A DNA stretch of 64,000 nucleotides. Origin: Shewanella morhuae. GTDB taxonomy: Bacteria; Pseudomonadota; Gammaproteobacteria; Enterobacterales; Shewanellaceae. This document shows, one piece after another, positions 28,059 to 39,652 of this stretch (the stretch's first letter is position 1; every line of letters begins with the position of its first letter). A program made the position numbers and the translations under genes. The stretch spans positions 62,001 through 126,000 of the forward strand of contig NZ_FTNN01000011.1 of NCBI RefSeq assembly GCF_900156405.1, in the 5' to 3' direction. Under the pieces are notes generated by a model that saw nothing but the letters and a program-made list of their open reading frames with translations, searched no databases and was not told the origin of the DNA.

Positions 28059-30596
28059 ATGATCAAAAGAACCAAATTAGCGTCAGCGATTAACTTAGCT
28101 ATCGTTGCATCTATCACTACAGGTGCATTTGTTACGTCAAGCGCCTTCGCTGCTGAAGAAAAAGCAAAAGTTGAACGTATCGAAGTCACGGGTTCACGTA
28201 TTCAACGCCAGGATATGGAAACCGCTTCTCCTGTAACTGTGATTGATGCAGCAGCAATTAAAGCGGAAGGCTTTACTTCGGTTGATCAAATGCTGCAAGT
28301 ACAAACGTCAATGGCGGGTGCTGCAGTAGGGTCAACGACAAACAATGGTTCAGATGGCGTTGCACAGGTTGACCTGCGTGGTATGGGTGCACAGCGTACA
28401 CTTGTATTATTGAATGGCCGCCGCATGGTGAACTCAGGCTCAGGCGCTGATAGCTCTGTCGATTTGAACTCTATCCCTGTTGCTATGATTGCTCGCGTTG
28501 AAATCTTAAAAGATGGCGCTTCAGCGGTTTATGGTTCAGATGCGATTGCTGGCGTAGTTAACATTATTACCAAGAAAGACTTTGAAGGTTTTCAGCTAGA
28601 TTTTAATGGTAGCGGTACCGATAAAGGCGACGGCGAAAACGGCGATGTCAGTGCGCTGTATGGTTTTAATACAGATGGTGGTAACTACACTTTTGGTGCT
28701 GCTTATGCTGACCGTCGCGGTGTTATCCAATCTGATCGTGATTGGACTGCACCTGGTGCAAGCTCATTTATTCCTACTGGTACTTTAGGTGGTAAAGTTC
28801 AAGACGCGAATGGTAACTGGGTCGCGCGTACAACTGGCTATGATTTCACTAAAGATAGTTTCTATCAAACACCAAGTGAACGTCGTAGTTTATTCGCTAA
28901 TATGACACAAGAGCTCGGTAATGATGTCGTACTAACTGCGGATGCTATATATACGAATCGTCGCTCTAACCAACAATTAGCTCCTCAACCTGGTGATATC
29001 ATGCTAAATGTTTGTGGCGCAGCAGGTGTGCCAGCAGGGGCATCATGCGTGACACTTGATAGTGCAATGATTGCCGGTGGTATTGAAGCCGATGAGAAAG
29101 GTTTAGTTAACTACCGTCGTCGTACCAACGATGTGGGACCACGTATTTATACACAAGATATTGATACTTGGCGCTTATCTGGTGGTTTAGCCGGCACCTT
29201 AGATGTCCATACTGGTATGAACTGGGATCTAACATATACTTATGGTAAAAACAAAGCGAACACTTCGGTAGGTAATTCGATTAATGCGTCAGATATGGCT
29301 GACTCCATTTACGCTAACCCAAATGCATGGTTTAGCGGTGTGCCATTAACTGATCAAATGGCCAATGATATTAGTTATTCAGAAGATGCAAACGGTGGTA
29401 ACGAACAACAAACACTATCTGCGGGCTTAAATGGTGAATTATTTGATTTAAGTGCTGGAGCTGTGGGTTTTGCAATCGGTGCAGAATACCGTCGTGAAAG
29501 TGGTTTCTATAATCCAGATCCAGTAGTTGTTGCGGGTGAAAGTACTTCAGCACAACAAGATCCAACAGACGGTAACTATAACGTTATCTCTATTTTCCAA
29601 GAAGTTAGCGTACCCTTTACTGAAAAGTTAACTGGTGAGTTTGCACTACGTTTAGATGATTATTCTACTTTCGGTAAAGCGACCACTTGGAAGATTGGTT
29701 TAACTTATGCTGCAACGGATGATCTAATGCTCCGTACTGTTGCTGCTACAGGATTCCGAGCTCCAAGTGTAAGTGAGCTTTATGGTGGTAACTCAGGTTC
29801 ATACGATTACTTAGATGGCCCATGGGGTAATGCTCCAGATCCGCAAATTTTAGTAAATCGTACTTCTGATCCAGATTTACAGCCTGAAGAGTCTGAGTCT
29901 TATACTGCTGGTCTAGTATACTCACCAAACTATATTGAAGGTATGTCAGTAACATTGGATTACTGGCGCTTTAAAGTTGATAACGCAATTGCGCGTATGG
30001 ATACTCAGGCTGGTTTAAACGCTTGTCATAAATTTCAAACTACTGGCGATAAAACTGGTGAAGCATCTTGCGAAATTTTCAAAATCGGTGCTAATGGCGA
30101 TTTAGATAACTTAACCAATGCGTTAACTAACGTAGGTACTCAAGACACTAGTGGTGTTGATTTCAACTTAGCTTATAGCTTCGAGCTAATAGGTTTAGAT
30201 TGGAAAGTTAATAATGATACGACTTACTTAGTTAATTTCGAGCAAGATGGTGAAGATTACACTGGCACTATCGATGGTAACTTCGGTGCTTATGCTCGTG
30301 TTCGTAACAACTTTAGCCTTTCAGCAGGTAGAGATGATTGGAGTGTTATGTACTTCAACCGCTATATTGGGGAAATGACCGATTTAGCAGAAGGAACAAA
30401 TGTTGACTCGATTTTATACCACAATATTTCAGGAACATATCACATCAACGATATGGCTACTGTTAGTTTAGGTATTAAAAACTTTACTGATGAAGACCCA
30501 GTTGGAGTTTCAAATGGTAGCGACGGCGGCACAGTACCACAAGTTTACGACACAATCGGTCGTACTATTTATGGTGGTGTAACTGTTAAGTTCTAA
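28059..30596 (+). CDS. TonB-dependent outer membrane receptor
   Basis: The 845-residue protein starts with a signal peptide (cleavage after SSAFA), then a TonB-box/plug region: VERIEVTGSRIQRQDM, PVTVIDAAAIKAEG, VDLRGMGAQRTLVLLNGRRM and SAVYGSDAIAGVVNIITKK. A 22-strand barrel follows with TGFRAPSVSELYGG and LQPEESESYTAGL, and the chain ends in phenylalanine (GGVTVKF), as outer membrane barrels do. The short plug without a Fur box and the CRP site upstream point toward uptake of a carbon source (peptide, sugar or nucleoside) rather than iron, but the substrate is not readable. GGGAGC precedes the start. It is followed by its own terminator. Confidence 0.93.
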   Translation: MIKRTKLASAINLAIVASITTGAFVTSSAFAAEEKAKVERIEVTGSRIQRQDMETASPVTVIDAAAIKAEGFTSVDQMLQVQTSMAGAAVGSTTNNGSDGVAQVDLRGMGAQRTLVLLNGRRMVNSGSGADSSVDLNSIPVAMIARVEILKDGASAVYGSDAIAGVVNIITKKDFEGFQLDFNGSGTDKGDGENGDVSALYGFNTDGGNYTFGAAYADRRGVIQSDRDWTAPGASSFIPTGTLGGKVQDANGNWVARTTGYDFTKDSFYQTPSERRSLFANMTQELGNDVVLTADAIYTNRRSNQQLAPQPGDIMLNVCGAAGVPAGASCVTLDSAMIAGGIEADEKGLVNYRRRTNDVGPRIYTQDIDTWRLSGGLAGTLDVHTGMNWDLTYTYGKNKANTSVGNSINASDMADSIYANPNAWFSGVPLTDQMANDISYSEDANGGNEQQTLSAGLNGELFDLSAGAVGFAIGAEYRRESGFYNPDPVVVAGESTSAQQDPTDGNYNVISIFQEVSVPFTEKLTGEFALRLDDYSTFGKATTWKIGLTYAATDDLMLRTVAATGFRAPSVSELYGGNSGSYDYLDGPWGNAPDPQILVNRTSDPDLQPEESESYTAGLVYSPNYIEGMSVTLDYWRFKVDNAIARMDTQAGLNACHKFQTTGDKTGEASCEIFKIGANGDLDNLTNALTNVGTQDTSGVDFNLAYSFELIGLDWKVNNDTTYLVNFEQDGEDYTGTIDGNFGAYARVRNNFSLSAGRDDWSVMYFNRYIGEMTDLAEGTNVDSILYHNISGTYHINDMATVSLGIKNFTDEDPVGVSNGSDGGTVPQVYDTIGRTIYGGVTVKF

Positions 30597-30624
30597 GTAG
30601 AGCTGCACATGTTATAACGAATAA

Positions 30625-30648
30625 AAAGCGCCGAAAGGCGCTTTTTTT
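30625..30648 (+). terminator. Intrinsic terminator of the TonB-dependent receptor
   Basis: AAAGCGCC pairs with GGCGCTTT around GAAA, then a T-run. Textbook form. Confidence 0.92.
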
Positions 30649-30846
30649 ATGAGTGCTATTCTTATCTAAAATCGTTCGCACTGTTAAGTGCAAATAGTTA
30701 TGCAGTTTGATGCTGATAGGACATAGGTTATCTTGTTACGTATCACAGTTTTCTTATAACTGGACGGAATGCTGTGATTAACACTAGAGTCATGGGTTAA
30801 CGCATGCTAATATAAATGATATCGATTCTCGTTTGGGTTTTTAAGG

Positions 30847-31527
30847 ATGAGTAAAATACTGTTGGTCGATGATGATCACTTATTAAGAGAGTGGTTAACT
30901 GAGGCACTGTGTATGCAGGGGCATGAGGTGGAATGTGCGGTAAATGGCATTGAGGGGTTAGCTAAAATAACCAGCTTTGTGCCAGATATCATTATGTTGG
31001 ATTTGGTCATGCCGCAAATGAATAGTTTTGATTTGCTTAGGGCGCGCGAGTGTGTCACACCCGTTATTATGATTTCAGCCTCAGATAGTGAAGAAGATAG
31101 AATTGCAGGTTACGAACTTGGCGCGGATGACTTTTTAGCCAAACCTTTTAGTATCAAAGAATTACTTGTGAGATTGCAAGCCCTTGAGCGGCGTTTATAC
31201 GCAGCACCACTGCGGCAACCTAAAATGACAGTAAGACAGATACCACCAGTCGATTTTGACGACGCAGCTTATCGAATTACAATAGGGATGAGCAGTGTTG
31301 ATTTAACCCAAACTGAGTTTAGGTTATTTAAATATCTTTTTGAACGAAAAGGCCAAGTTATCACTAAGCAAGAGTTGCAACGTTCAGTTCTGCAAAAAGA
31401 TTTAGGCCGTTTTGACCGTAATCTCGATATGCATATTAGTAACACTCGACGTAAATTAGCTGATATTAGCCTACCGCGTAATCTGATTAACACTGTGCGA
31501 GGGCAAGGTTATAGCTTTATAGCCTAA
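30847..31527 (+). CDS. OmpR-family response regulator without an adjacent histidine kinase
   Basis: A receiver domain occupies residues 1-115: acidic pair VDDD, phospho-acceptor in IIMLDLVMP (about residue 52), the conserved Ser in MISAS and the lysine in FLAKPFS. A winged-helix DNA-binding domain follows (LTQTEFRLFKYLFERKGQVITKQEL and GQGYSFIA at the end). No kinase lies next to it. From memory of Shewanella oneidensis gene order, the equivalent position holds SO2426, a regulator described in chromate and iron-related responses; that link is inferred from synteny, not shown here. AAGGATG is directly before the start. Confidence 0.9.
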   Translation: MSKILLVDDDHLLREWLTEALCMQGHEVECAVNGIEGLAKITSFVPDIIMLDLVMPQMNSFDLLRARECVTPVIMISASDSEEDRIAGYELGADDFLAKPFSIKELLVRLQALERRLYAAPLRQPKMTVRQIPPVDFDDAAYRITIGMSSVDLTQTEFRLFKYLFERKGQVITKQELQRSVLQKDLGRFDRNLDMHISNTRRKLADISLPRNLINTVRGQGYSFIA

Positions 31528-31673
31528 TAAGTGGTGATTTTAGCACTTTACGGTTCAACTTGTGGCGTCAAACCGTGTATGTTGGTTAATAAAAAAGCCA
31601 ACTGAAAGCGCCGTTATTAAATTTACTGGCTTTCATTTTCCCCTTGGGATGTTTTGGTTTATCCTATCGGCCA

Positions 31674-31679
31674 TATAAT
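31674..31679 (+). promoter_or_regulatory. Probable -10 box of the M14 carboxypeptidase gene
   Basis: A perfect TATAAT is found 81 bases before the chosen start. The upstream -35 (TTTTGG at 31652-31657, spacing 16) is weak. Confidence 0.4.
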
Positions 31680-31759
31680 AAAATGTGCCGTGTACTAAGA
31701 GTGCTATTAGTCGCGTGCTATTAATTGCCCTTAGCGTGAACAACCTATTAGGAATCATT

Positions 31760-32887
31760 ATGCGGATCAGTGCCAATTTTGATGGCGGAAATATCCAAGT
31801 CGTCAATCTTGATAATAAAGACGATATTCAACTTGCCATCCGTCCCGACGCGGGCGGCGAGTTTTATCAATGGTTTAATTTTCGATTTGAAGGTGAAGTG
31901 GGTAACCATTATACTTTAAATATCATTAATGCCGGAACGGCTTCCTATACCAAAGGGTGGGAAGACTATCAGGCAGTAGCAAGCTACGACCGCCAGCATT
32001 GGTTTCGTATTCCAACACAGTACCAAGATGGCAAGCTGAGTATTAACTTAGAGCTAGATTGCGATGCAATTCAAATTGCTTATTTTGCCCCATACAGCTA
32101 TGAGCGCCACTTAGATCTGCTCAGTAGCGCCCAATTACACCCTGATGTGAATTTAGAGCATTTAGGCCTGACTTTAGATGGCCGCGATATTACCTTAATG
32201 AAAGTCGGTAATGGCGATCCTTCTAAACGTAACATTTGGATCACGGCTAGACAGCACCCCGGCGAAACTATGGCTGAATGGTTAGTCGAAGGTCTAGTGA
32301 ATTGTTTACTCGATAATGATTGCCCAACGGCGAAAGCACTGCTCGATAAAGCCAACTTCTATATTATGCCAAACATGAATCCAGATGGCAGTGTTAGAGG
32401 CCATCTGCGCACTAATGCCATTGGTGTCAATCTTAACCGTGAATGGCAAACCCCAAGTTTAGAGAAGAGTCCTGAGGTGTACCACGTCGTCAACAAGATG
32501 CAGCAAACGGGCGTAGACTTGTTTTATGATGTTCATGGTGATGAAGGCCTGCCTTATGTATTTTTAGCGGGTTGTGAGGGCGTTCCTGCCTACAGTGATA
32601 AACTGGCGCAACTGCAGGCTGATTTCAGTCAAGCATTAACCTTAGCCAGTGCTGATTTCCAAACTCAGTTTGGTTATGATAAAGACGAGCCTGGCCAAGC
32701 CAATTTAACTGTTGCGTCAAATTGGGTTGCTCAGACTTTCGAGTGCTTATCTAATACCCTCGAAATGCCGTTTAAAGACAATAACAATCTAGCCGATCCT
32801 TTTGTAGGTTGGTCGCCAGAGCGTAGCATTTACTTAGGTGAAGCATCACTTATCGCTATGCTCGCTGTGGTTGATAAGTTGCGTTAG
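31760..32887 (+). CDS. M14-family metallocarboxypeptidase, cytosolic carboxypeptidase-like
   Basis: The catalytic set of the M14 family is intact: zinc ligands in RQHPGETMAEW (His and Glu), a third ligand in YDVHGDEGLP, the substrate motif NMNPDGSVRGHLRTNAIGVNLNREW in two parts, and the general-base glutamate in SNTLEMPFKD. An N-terminal beta-sandwich domain (about 1-110) precedes it, as in cytosolic carboxypeptidases of the AGBL type. The frame opens at 31685, but ATG 31760 has TTAGGAATC before it and begins the conserved domain, giving 375 residues. No signal peptide, so cytoplasmic. The substrate is unknown; bacterial members are poorly studied. Confidence 0.88.
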   Translation: MRISANFDGGNIQVVNLDNKDDIQLAIRPDAGGEFYQWFNFRFEGEVGNHYTLNIINAGTASYTKGWEDYQAVASYDRQHWFRIPTQYQDGKLSINLELDCDAIQIAYFAPYSYERHLDLLSSAQLHPDVNLEHLGLTLDGRDITLMKVGNGDPSKRNIWITARQHPGETMAEWLVEGLVNCLLDNDCPTAKALLDKANFYIMPNMNPDGSVRGHLRTNAIGVNLNREWQTPSLEKSPEVYHVVNKMQQTGVDLFYDVHGDEGLPYVFLAGCEGVPAYSDKLAQLQADFSQALTLASADFQTQFGYDKDEPGQANLTVASNWVAQTFECLSNTLEMPFKDNNNLADPFVGWSPERSIYLGEASLIAMLAVVDKLR

Positions 32888-32899
32888 GGCGAGGTAGAT

Positions 32900-33217
32900 A
32901 TGGCATTAATTGAATGTCCAGTGTGTCGCAAGCGTATGTCGAGCAAGGCGCCATCATGTCCTTATTGCCAAGCGAGCACTAATGGTGATAACGGATCCCT
33001 ATCGCGCATTAGTCATATTCAAAAGTCTAGCAGCCTAATGAATCAAAGTTTCGTTGCTATGACATTGTTTATTGCTGGGGTGGTGATTTGGTTTTGGGGT
33101 GGAGAGCCTGCCGAAGGTATGCGGGCGAATATCGCTGGAATATGTTTTGTGTTTGGCTTTGTAGGCTATCTCATTACACGAGTCAGAATTGTGTTACATA
33201 AGCGGAAAAGTGTATGA
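32900..33217 (+). CDS. Small zinc-ribbon membrane protein
   Basis: The 105-residue product begins with a two-CxxC zinc ribbon (CPVCRKRM and CPYCQAS) and continues with two membrane segments (about residues 49-66 and 77-95), with a basic C-terminal end. No function is known for such proteins. It lies 12 bases after the carboxypeptidase stop and its stop overlaps the next gene's start (ATGA), so the three genes form one unit. Confidence 0.75.
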   Translation: MALIECPVCRKRMSSKAPSCPYCQASTNGDNGSLSRISHIQKSSSLMNQSFVAMTLFIAGVVIWFWGGEPAEGMRANIAGICFVFGFVGYLITRVRIVLHKRKSV

Positions 33218-33495
33218 CAGATATTAATCAAGTGATCGAGCAAATGCCCATTGAAGTCTATGAAAGGCTTCGCAGTGCGGCTGAATTAGGTAAGTGGGAA
33301 GATGGTACTGTGCTAAGTGAAACGCAGCGAGAGTCGACCCTGCAGGTGGTGATGTTGTATCAAGCCCGTAAGCTTGAACAAACGGAGCATTTCACCATCG
33401 CACCCGATGGTAAAATTAATGAGCTGTCTAAAGCTGAGCTACAAAAGCAGTTCCGCGGTGAACCGATTGCCGAGTTTAAAGCACAGGATTTATAA
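33214..33495 (+). CDS. YeaC-like DUF1315 family protein
   Basis: The 93-residue acidic protein starts TDINQVIEQMPIEVYERL and has GKWEDGTVLSETQRE and VVMLYQARK, the recognisable core of the DUF1315 (E. coli YeaC) family. Its function is unknown. It overlaps the zinc-ribbon gene by four bases. A terminator follows about 175 bases later. Confidence 0.85.
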   Translation: MTDINQVIEQMPIEVYERLRSAAELGKWEDGTVLSETQRESTLQVVMLYQARKLEQTEHFTIAPDGKINELSKAELQKQFRGEPIAEFKAQDL

Positions 33496-33671
33496 ATGGC
33501 TCTGACTTCAAAAGCGGTTTATGTTTTATAAGAAGTTAGATAAAGATTTAAGATCACTGTTTGATTGACGTTTATATTGAATTGATATCAAATAACTTCA
33601 ATATAAATAACGTCTGGTAAATTGAGCTATAATAAGTGCTTTTTGACAGTGATATAATTTGAATTAATATT

Positions 33672-33700
33672 AAAAAGCCCATTAAATATGGGCTTTTTTT
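33672..33700 (+). terminator. Intrinsic terminator between yeaC-like gene and ansA
   Basis: AAAAAGCCCAT pairs with ATGGGCTTTTT around TAAAT, with a T-run on the plus side and an A-run giving T on the minus side. It can serve both convergent genes. Confidence 0.85.
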
Positions 33701-33758
33701 GTTTATAGCAATTAATAATATGATTATGGTCAAAGACATTGCTTCAAAGAGAGTGTCT

Positions 33759-34772
33759 TTAATCTATGCTCAATTCACCGACTAAATTTTGCAGCATGGC
33801 TGCTTTTATCTCTGCTGGTTTTAAATTTTTAGATAGCAAATAATGCAGTTTTGCTAATGCTGCTTCTATGGTCATATCAGCACCACTAATCACGCCTGCT
33901 TGAGCTAGCGCATTGCCGGTAGCGTAGCCGCCCATGTTCACTTTGCCTTGGAAGCATTGGGTAAGGTTAACCAAAACAATACCACGCTCATCTGCTTGCT
34001 TTAGGGTGTTGAGTAAATCAGCATCCTGCGGCGCATTGCCAACACCAAATGTCAGCAATATTAGCGCTTTAACTGGCTGTTGCAGCATGTTCTCAAAAAT
34101 ACGTGTTGAAATGCCAGGGTATAAAGTGACCACGCCGATAGGTTGAGGACTGATGTTTGAGACTTCTAATGGCGTATCGTTGGCGATGGTTATCTTACCA
34201 GCACGTAAATTAATTTTAATTCCCGCTTCAAGCAAGAGTGGAAAATTAGGAGAGGCGAAAGCATCAAAGCCATCGGCATGGGCTTTAGTGGAGCGGTTAC
34301 CGCGAAATAGTTTGTTATTAAAAAATAAACACACTTCAGCAACCGGGTAGTTCGCTGCAATATAGAGTGAGTTCAATAGATTTATTTGCCCATCTGAACG
34401 CAGCTGCGCTAGAGGTATTTGTGAACCGGTTACTATCACAGGCTTTGATAAGCCTTGCAGCATAAATGACAGCGCCGAAGCCGTATACGCCATAGTATCA
34501 GTGCCGTGGAGGATCACAAAGCCATCATACTTATGGTAATTAGCTTGTATATCGTTGGCAATCATCTGCCAATCGGTCGGCGCCATATTGGAAGAATCGA
34601 TAAGTGGATTGTATTCGTGGATGACGAATGCCGGCATTTCTTCATGATAAAACTCAGGCATTGATTGCACGCACTGAGTTAAAAATCCCGCCACGGGGAC
34701 GAAGCCGTTATCGGTCTTTTGCATACCGATAGTGCCGCCCGTATAAGCAACATAAATGGAGCGTTTAGTCAT
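33759..34772 (-). CDS. ansA: Type I (cytoplasmic) L-asparaginase
   Basis: AnsA hydrolyses asparagine to aspartate and ammonia. The product (337 residues from this start) aligns by eye along its whole length with E. coli AnsA: SIYVAYTGGTIGM with the nucleophile threonine, DGFVILHGTDTMAYTASALSFML with the second threonine and aspartate, and VNLTQCFQGKVNMGGYATGNAL. The frame opens three codons earlier at 34781; the later ATG gives the same start register as E. coli. No signal peptide, so it is the low-affinity cytoplasmic type. It is downstream of the broken sppA on the same strand, separated by sppA's terminator, the same pairing sppA-ansA seen in E. coli. Confidence 0.95.
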   Translation of the reverse strand: MTKRSIYVAYTGGTIGMQKTDNGFVPVAGFLTQCVQSMPEFYHEEMPAFVIHEYNPLIDSSNMAPTDWQMIANDIQANYHKYDGFVILHGTDTMAYTASALSFMLQGLSKPVIVTGSQIPLAQLRSDGQINLLNSLYIAANYPVAEVCLFFNNKLFRGNRSTKAHADGFDAFASPNFPLLLEAGIKINLRAGKITIANDTPLEVSNISPQPIGVVTLYPGISTRIFENMLQQPVKALILLTFGVGNAPQDADLLNTLKQADERGIVLVNLTQCFQGKVNMGGYATGNALAQAGVISGADMTIEAALAKLHYLLSKNLKPAEIKAAMLQNLVGELSID

Positions 34773-34832
34773 TATTATCATTTTCTTAGCTTCAAGTGGG
34801 TGAATTATACGATTTTATGCGTATAAACCCAA

Positions 34833-34857
34833 TAAAAAAGCCCGAGGATCCGGGCTT
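34833..34857 (-). terminator. Intrinsic terminator after sppA
   Basis: Read on the minus strand, AAGCCCG pairs with CGGGCTT around GATCCT/ATCCT and is followed by TTTTTTATT. Confidence 0.85.
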
Positions 34858-34909
34858 GGTATTAATCATCCGTTTGCAGTTGCGTGCAGCAGCAAAGAGA
34901 GTGATGGAT

Positions 34910-36757
34910 TTAGTTCATCAAGTTGCAAGTGTCGCAGTAGATGTAAACATTGTTTGGATCATCAAAGGCGGTGAGTGTTTTTAAACTACTGCTCCACTGC
35001 TGTAGCATTTGCTCTAACACCGATGATTGACTTAATGAGGCCGGTAAATAGCTCGATGCTGAGGCAAACATCTGTTGCATAAACATTTGCTCAGGAGTCA
35101 GCTCCTGTTCGATGAGGCGAGTATCAAATAGCGACATATCTGCCAATTTAGCCGCTTTAGCAATAGCAGCATCGATATCACCCAGCTCATCGACTAAACC
35201 TAGCTCAAGGGCTTTCTTGCCACTCCAAACGCGGCCTTGGGCAATCTTATCAACTTGCTCTATGGTCATTTTACGTTCTTTGGCAACCAGCGAGATAAAG
35301 TCTAAATAGCCACGTTCTATATGACGTTGAATAACGGCTTCAACTTGGGGGGAAAGGGCGCGAGTGACTGATAATCCAGCCCACTCTGAGGTTGACACCC
35401 CATCGGTATACACGCCTAAACTGGCCAGTGAATCTTCGAAGGTGGTTATCATGCCAAAGATGCCAATTGAACCTGTGAGTGTTGTTGGCGTGGCAAAAAT
35501 ATAATCAGCACTGGCTGAAATCCAGTAACCGCCAGAAGCCGCTAAACTCCCCATACTAACAACAACGGGTTTACCTGCGGCTTTTAACGCTAGCAGTTCT
35601 TGCCTGATTTGCTCTGATGCAAAGGCACTACCGCCAGGGCTATCAACGCGCAACACTAAGGCTTTAATATGCTTATCAAAACGCGCCTTACGGAGTAGTT
35701 CAGCAGTGCTTTCGCCGCCAATTTGCCCCGCAGGTTGGATCCCATTCAAAATCGTACCACTGGCGACAATAATTCCGACGCTATCTTGCTCAACAAAGCT
35801 TGGCAATGGCGTAACTAAGGTTAAGTAATCATAAAAACTCACTTGCTTGAAGCTGTCGCCTTTTTTAGCCTTACCAACAGCTTCAAGCATGATTTTACGA
35901 AAATCTTCCGTGGTCGCTAAGCTATCAACCTATTTCATGTTGATAGCCATCGCCGCTGAATCGCCATTGGCTTTATCGAGCTCAGCTAAATAAATACTCG
36001 CATCAGGCACGAGCGAATTAGGGTCAATGTGGCGATTACCCGCGACGGTTTGCGTATAGCTTTGCCATACATCGGCTAATAGTGCGCTACTGGCTTCTCG
36101 CGCGGCATCAGACATATCGTCGCGCATGTAGGGTTCAACGGCGGATTTAAAAGTTCCTACGCGGAAAATATGCGCTTTGACTTTGAGTTTATCTAAGGCT
36201 GATTTGAAGTATTGGTTATACATACTCAGGCCATCAAGTGATACACCGCCTTGGGGATTGAGATAAATATTGTCGGCAAAGCTGGCGAGGAAATATTGAT
36301 TCTGCTCGTAGTAATTACCTATCGCGACGACTTTCTTACCGCTTTCTTTAAAGCGAGTGAGTGCATCACCGATAGATTGCAGCTTGCTGATCCCTGCACG
36401 TTTAAGGTCGGCAAGGTCGAGTACAAGTAGGCTAATCCTTTTATCCTGTGCGGCATTGTCAATCACATAAAGCACATCGGCGAGCAGAATTTCACCGTCA
36501 GTATTGGCATTATTCCCTTGCTTAAATGCCGCTTCTAAGGGATCAACCTGTTGTTTTTGGTCCACAATCGTACCAGCCAGATTAAGTACCAACGCTGAGT
36601 TATCTTCAACCTTGATATCTTCACTACTGCCAATGGCAATAAGGATGGCAGCTAAGAGGCCAAAAAAGATTAAATTGAGGATCAGTTTGCGCGTCCCGTT
36701 CAGTGTGTGCCAAATAAATAAACATATTCTTTTGAAAAACGATGGGTTAGCGGACAT
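34910..36757 (-). pseudogene. sppA: sppA, signal peptide peptidase (67K type), interrupted by an in-frame TAG
   Basis: SppA is a membrane serine protease (Ser/Lys dyad) that degrades cleaved signal peptides. From ATG 36757 the frame reads 275 residues to TAG at 35932-35930 and continues in the same frame to 34910. With the stop read through, the protein has 615 residues, the usual length. The N-terminal part has the membrane anchor (about 24-42) and the catalytic Lys in RVGTFKSAVEP (Lys204). The C-terminal part has the nucleophile Ser in GSLAASGGYW (Ser408). The TAG falls where homologues have a leucine (MK-x-VDSLA), so TTG to TAG by one change is likely. The C-terminal part could start at ATG 35890, but it would lack the lysine half. 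All other positions look intact, so the change is recent, a sequencing error, or suppressed. Confidence 0.85.
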
Positions 36758-36922
36758 TTGCCACTCCTTTATAAGTCCAATCTGTTCATGCTAACTGAAA
36801 ATAGCGCCACAGGCTAAACACAATTGTAAAGGATTTTGACTCGAGGGTTTAATCCAACAGTTGAGCTTAGATTTGACTCAAGGTATGCTGATTTAAATCA
36901 CTTGTTTTAAAAGGATGTTTGA

Positions 36923-38941
<2,019 letters not shown>

Positions 38942-38964
38942 CAAAATGAAAGCGAGTATTTTAT

Positions 38965-38994
38965 AAAGCCTAAACTACTGTTTGGGTTTTATAT
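38965..38994 (+). terminator. Possible terminator of fadH
   Basis: AAAGCCTAAA pairs with TTTGGGTTTT (two G-T pairs) around CTACTG, followed by ATATT. Moderate strength. Confidence 0.5.
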
Positions 38995-39123
38995 TCTTGC
39001 GATGCGTAAAGAGAGTTATTGCAGATGTTACATTTCGGAGTTGAATTTGGGTTACAGGCTTTAGTCACCTAGCTATTGTGATACCGATTTCATTTATTTA
39101 TATGTTTTTATTAAAAATAATAG

Positions 39124-39276
39124 TTAAAGCAGGGTGTAACAAAGTAAAACAAGTGCGAGCCAGAATAGTTTACCTATAAAAGGCATCGAATATAGGATTG
39201 CTGAAATGCCGATAACGATCAGTAATGTCGTTGGTTTACTGCATATAGGCTTAACGCCAGTAAGAAATGATTTCAT
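39124..39276 (-). CDS. Candidate small membrane protein of 50 residues
   Basis: A frame from ATG 39276 to TAA at 39126-39124 codes for 50 residues. After a basic N-terminus (MKSFLTGVKPICSKP) come two hydrophobic stretches, TLLIVIGISAILYSMPFI and LFWLALVLLCYTLL, separated by a Gly-Lys turn, the layout of a small two-pass membrane protein. GAGAAACG lies upstream as a fair ribosome site. I recognise no family. The amino-acid pattern is too regular for chance in AT-rich DNA, but that is a judgement. Confidence 0.5.
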   Translation of the reverse strand: MKSFLTGVKPICSKPTTLLIVIGISAILYSMPFIGKLFWLALVLLCYTLL

Positions 39277-39439
39277 TACGTTTCTCTAGTATGAATAAAA
39301 CAATCGGCATTATTAATGCGTAAAACAATTAATGTATACTGACAATTAGAGCAATGATTCAACAGCAAAGAATATACAGATTTTATCTCTTAAAGTAAAT
39401 CAGGATAATAGTTCAAAGTGTTATTATATTAATAAAAAT

Positions 39440-39652
39440 ATGGAACATAGAGTCTATTATTTTGCAATTAAATATATCAGTCTCTTAAGGTTAAGTGAAA
39501 AATTAAACGACAATAACGAAACGATCAAAAGTCATAACTATTTAATTTTTATACTCGAAGTGTCTATCAACAATACCTATAAATGGGAGGACGATAATAG
39601 ATTTTTTATAGCCTCCATTTTAATGAACGTGTCAGCATTTCAACTCGCTTAA
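39440..39652 (+). CDS. Doubtful 70-residue open frame
   Basis: The frame begins ATGGAACATAGAG without a visible ribosome site and reads through very AT-rich DNA, giving many Ile, Asn and Tyr. Its stop overlaps the end of yfaE on the other strand by four bases. No motif is recognised. It may be a relic or a chance frame. Confidence 0.2.
   Translation: MEHRVYYFAIKYISLLRLSEKLNDNNETIKSHNYLIFILEVSINNTYKWEDDNRFFIASILMNVSAFQLA

Larger units (their letters stand above)
38942..39648. other. Region of about 700 bases between fadH and yfaE
   Basis: It contains the fadH terminator, a candidate 50-residue membrane protein on the minus strand (39124-39276) and a weak 70-codon frame on the plus strand (39440-39652). 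It is more AT-rich than its neighbours, as expected for a small accessory insertion. Confidence 0.5.
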
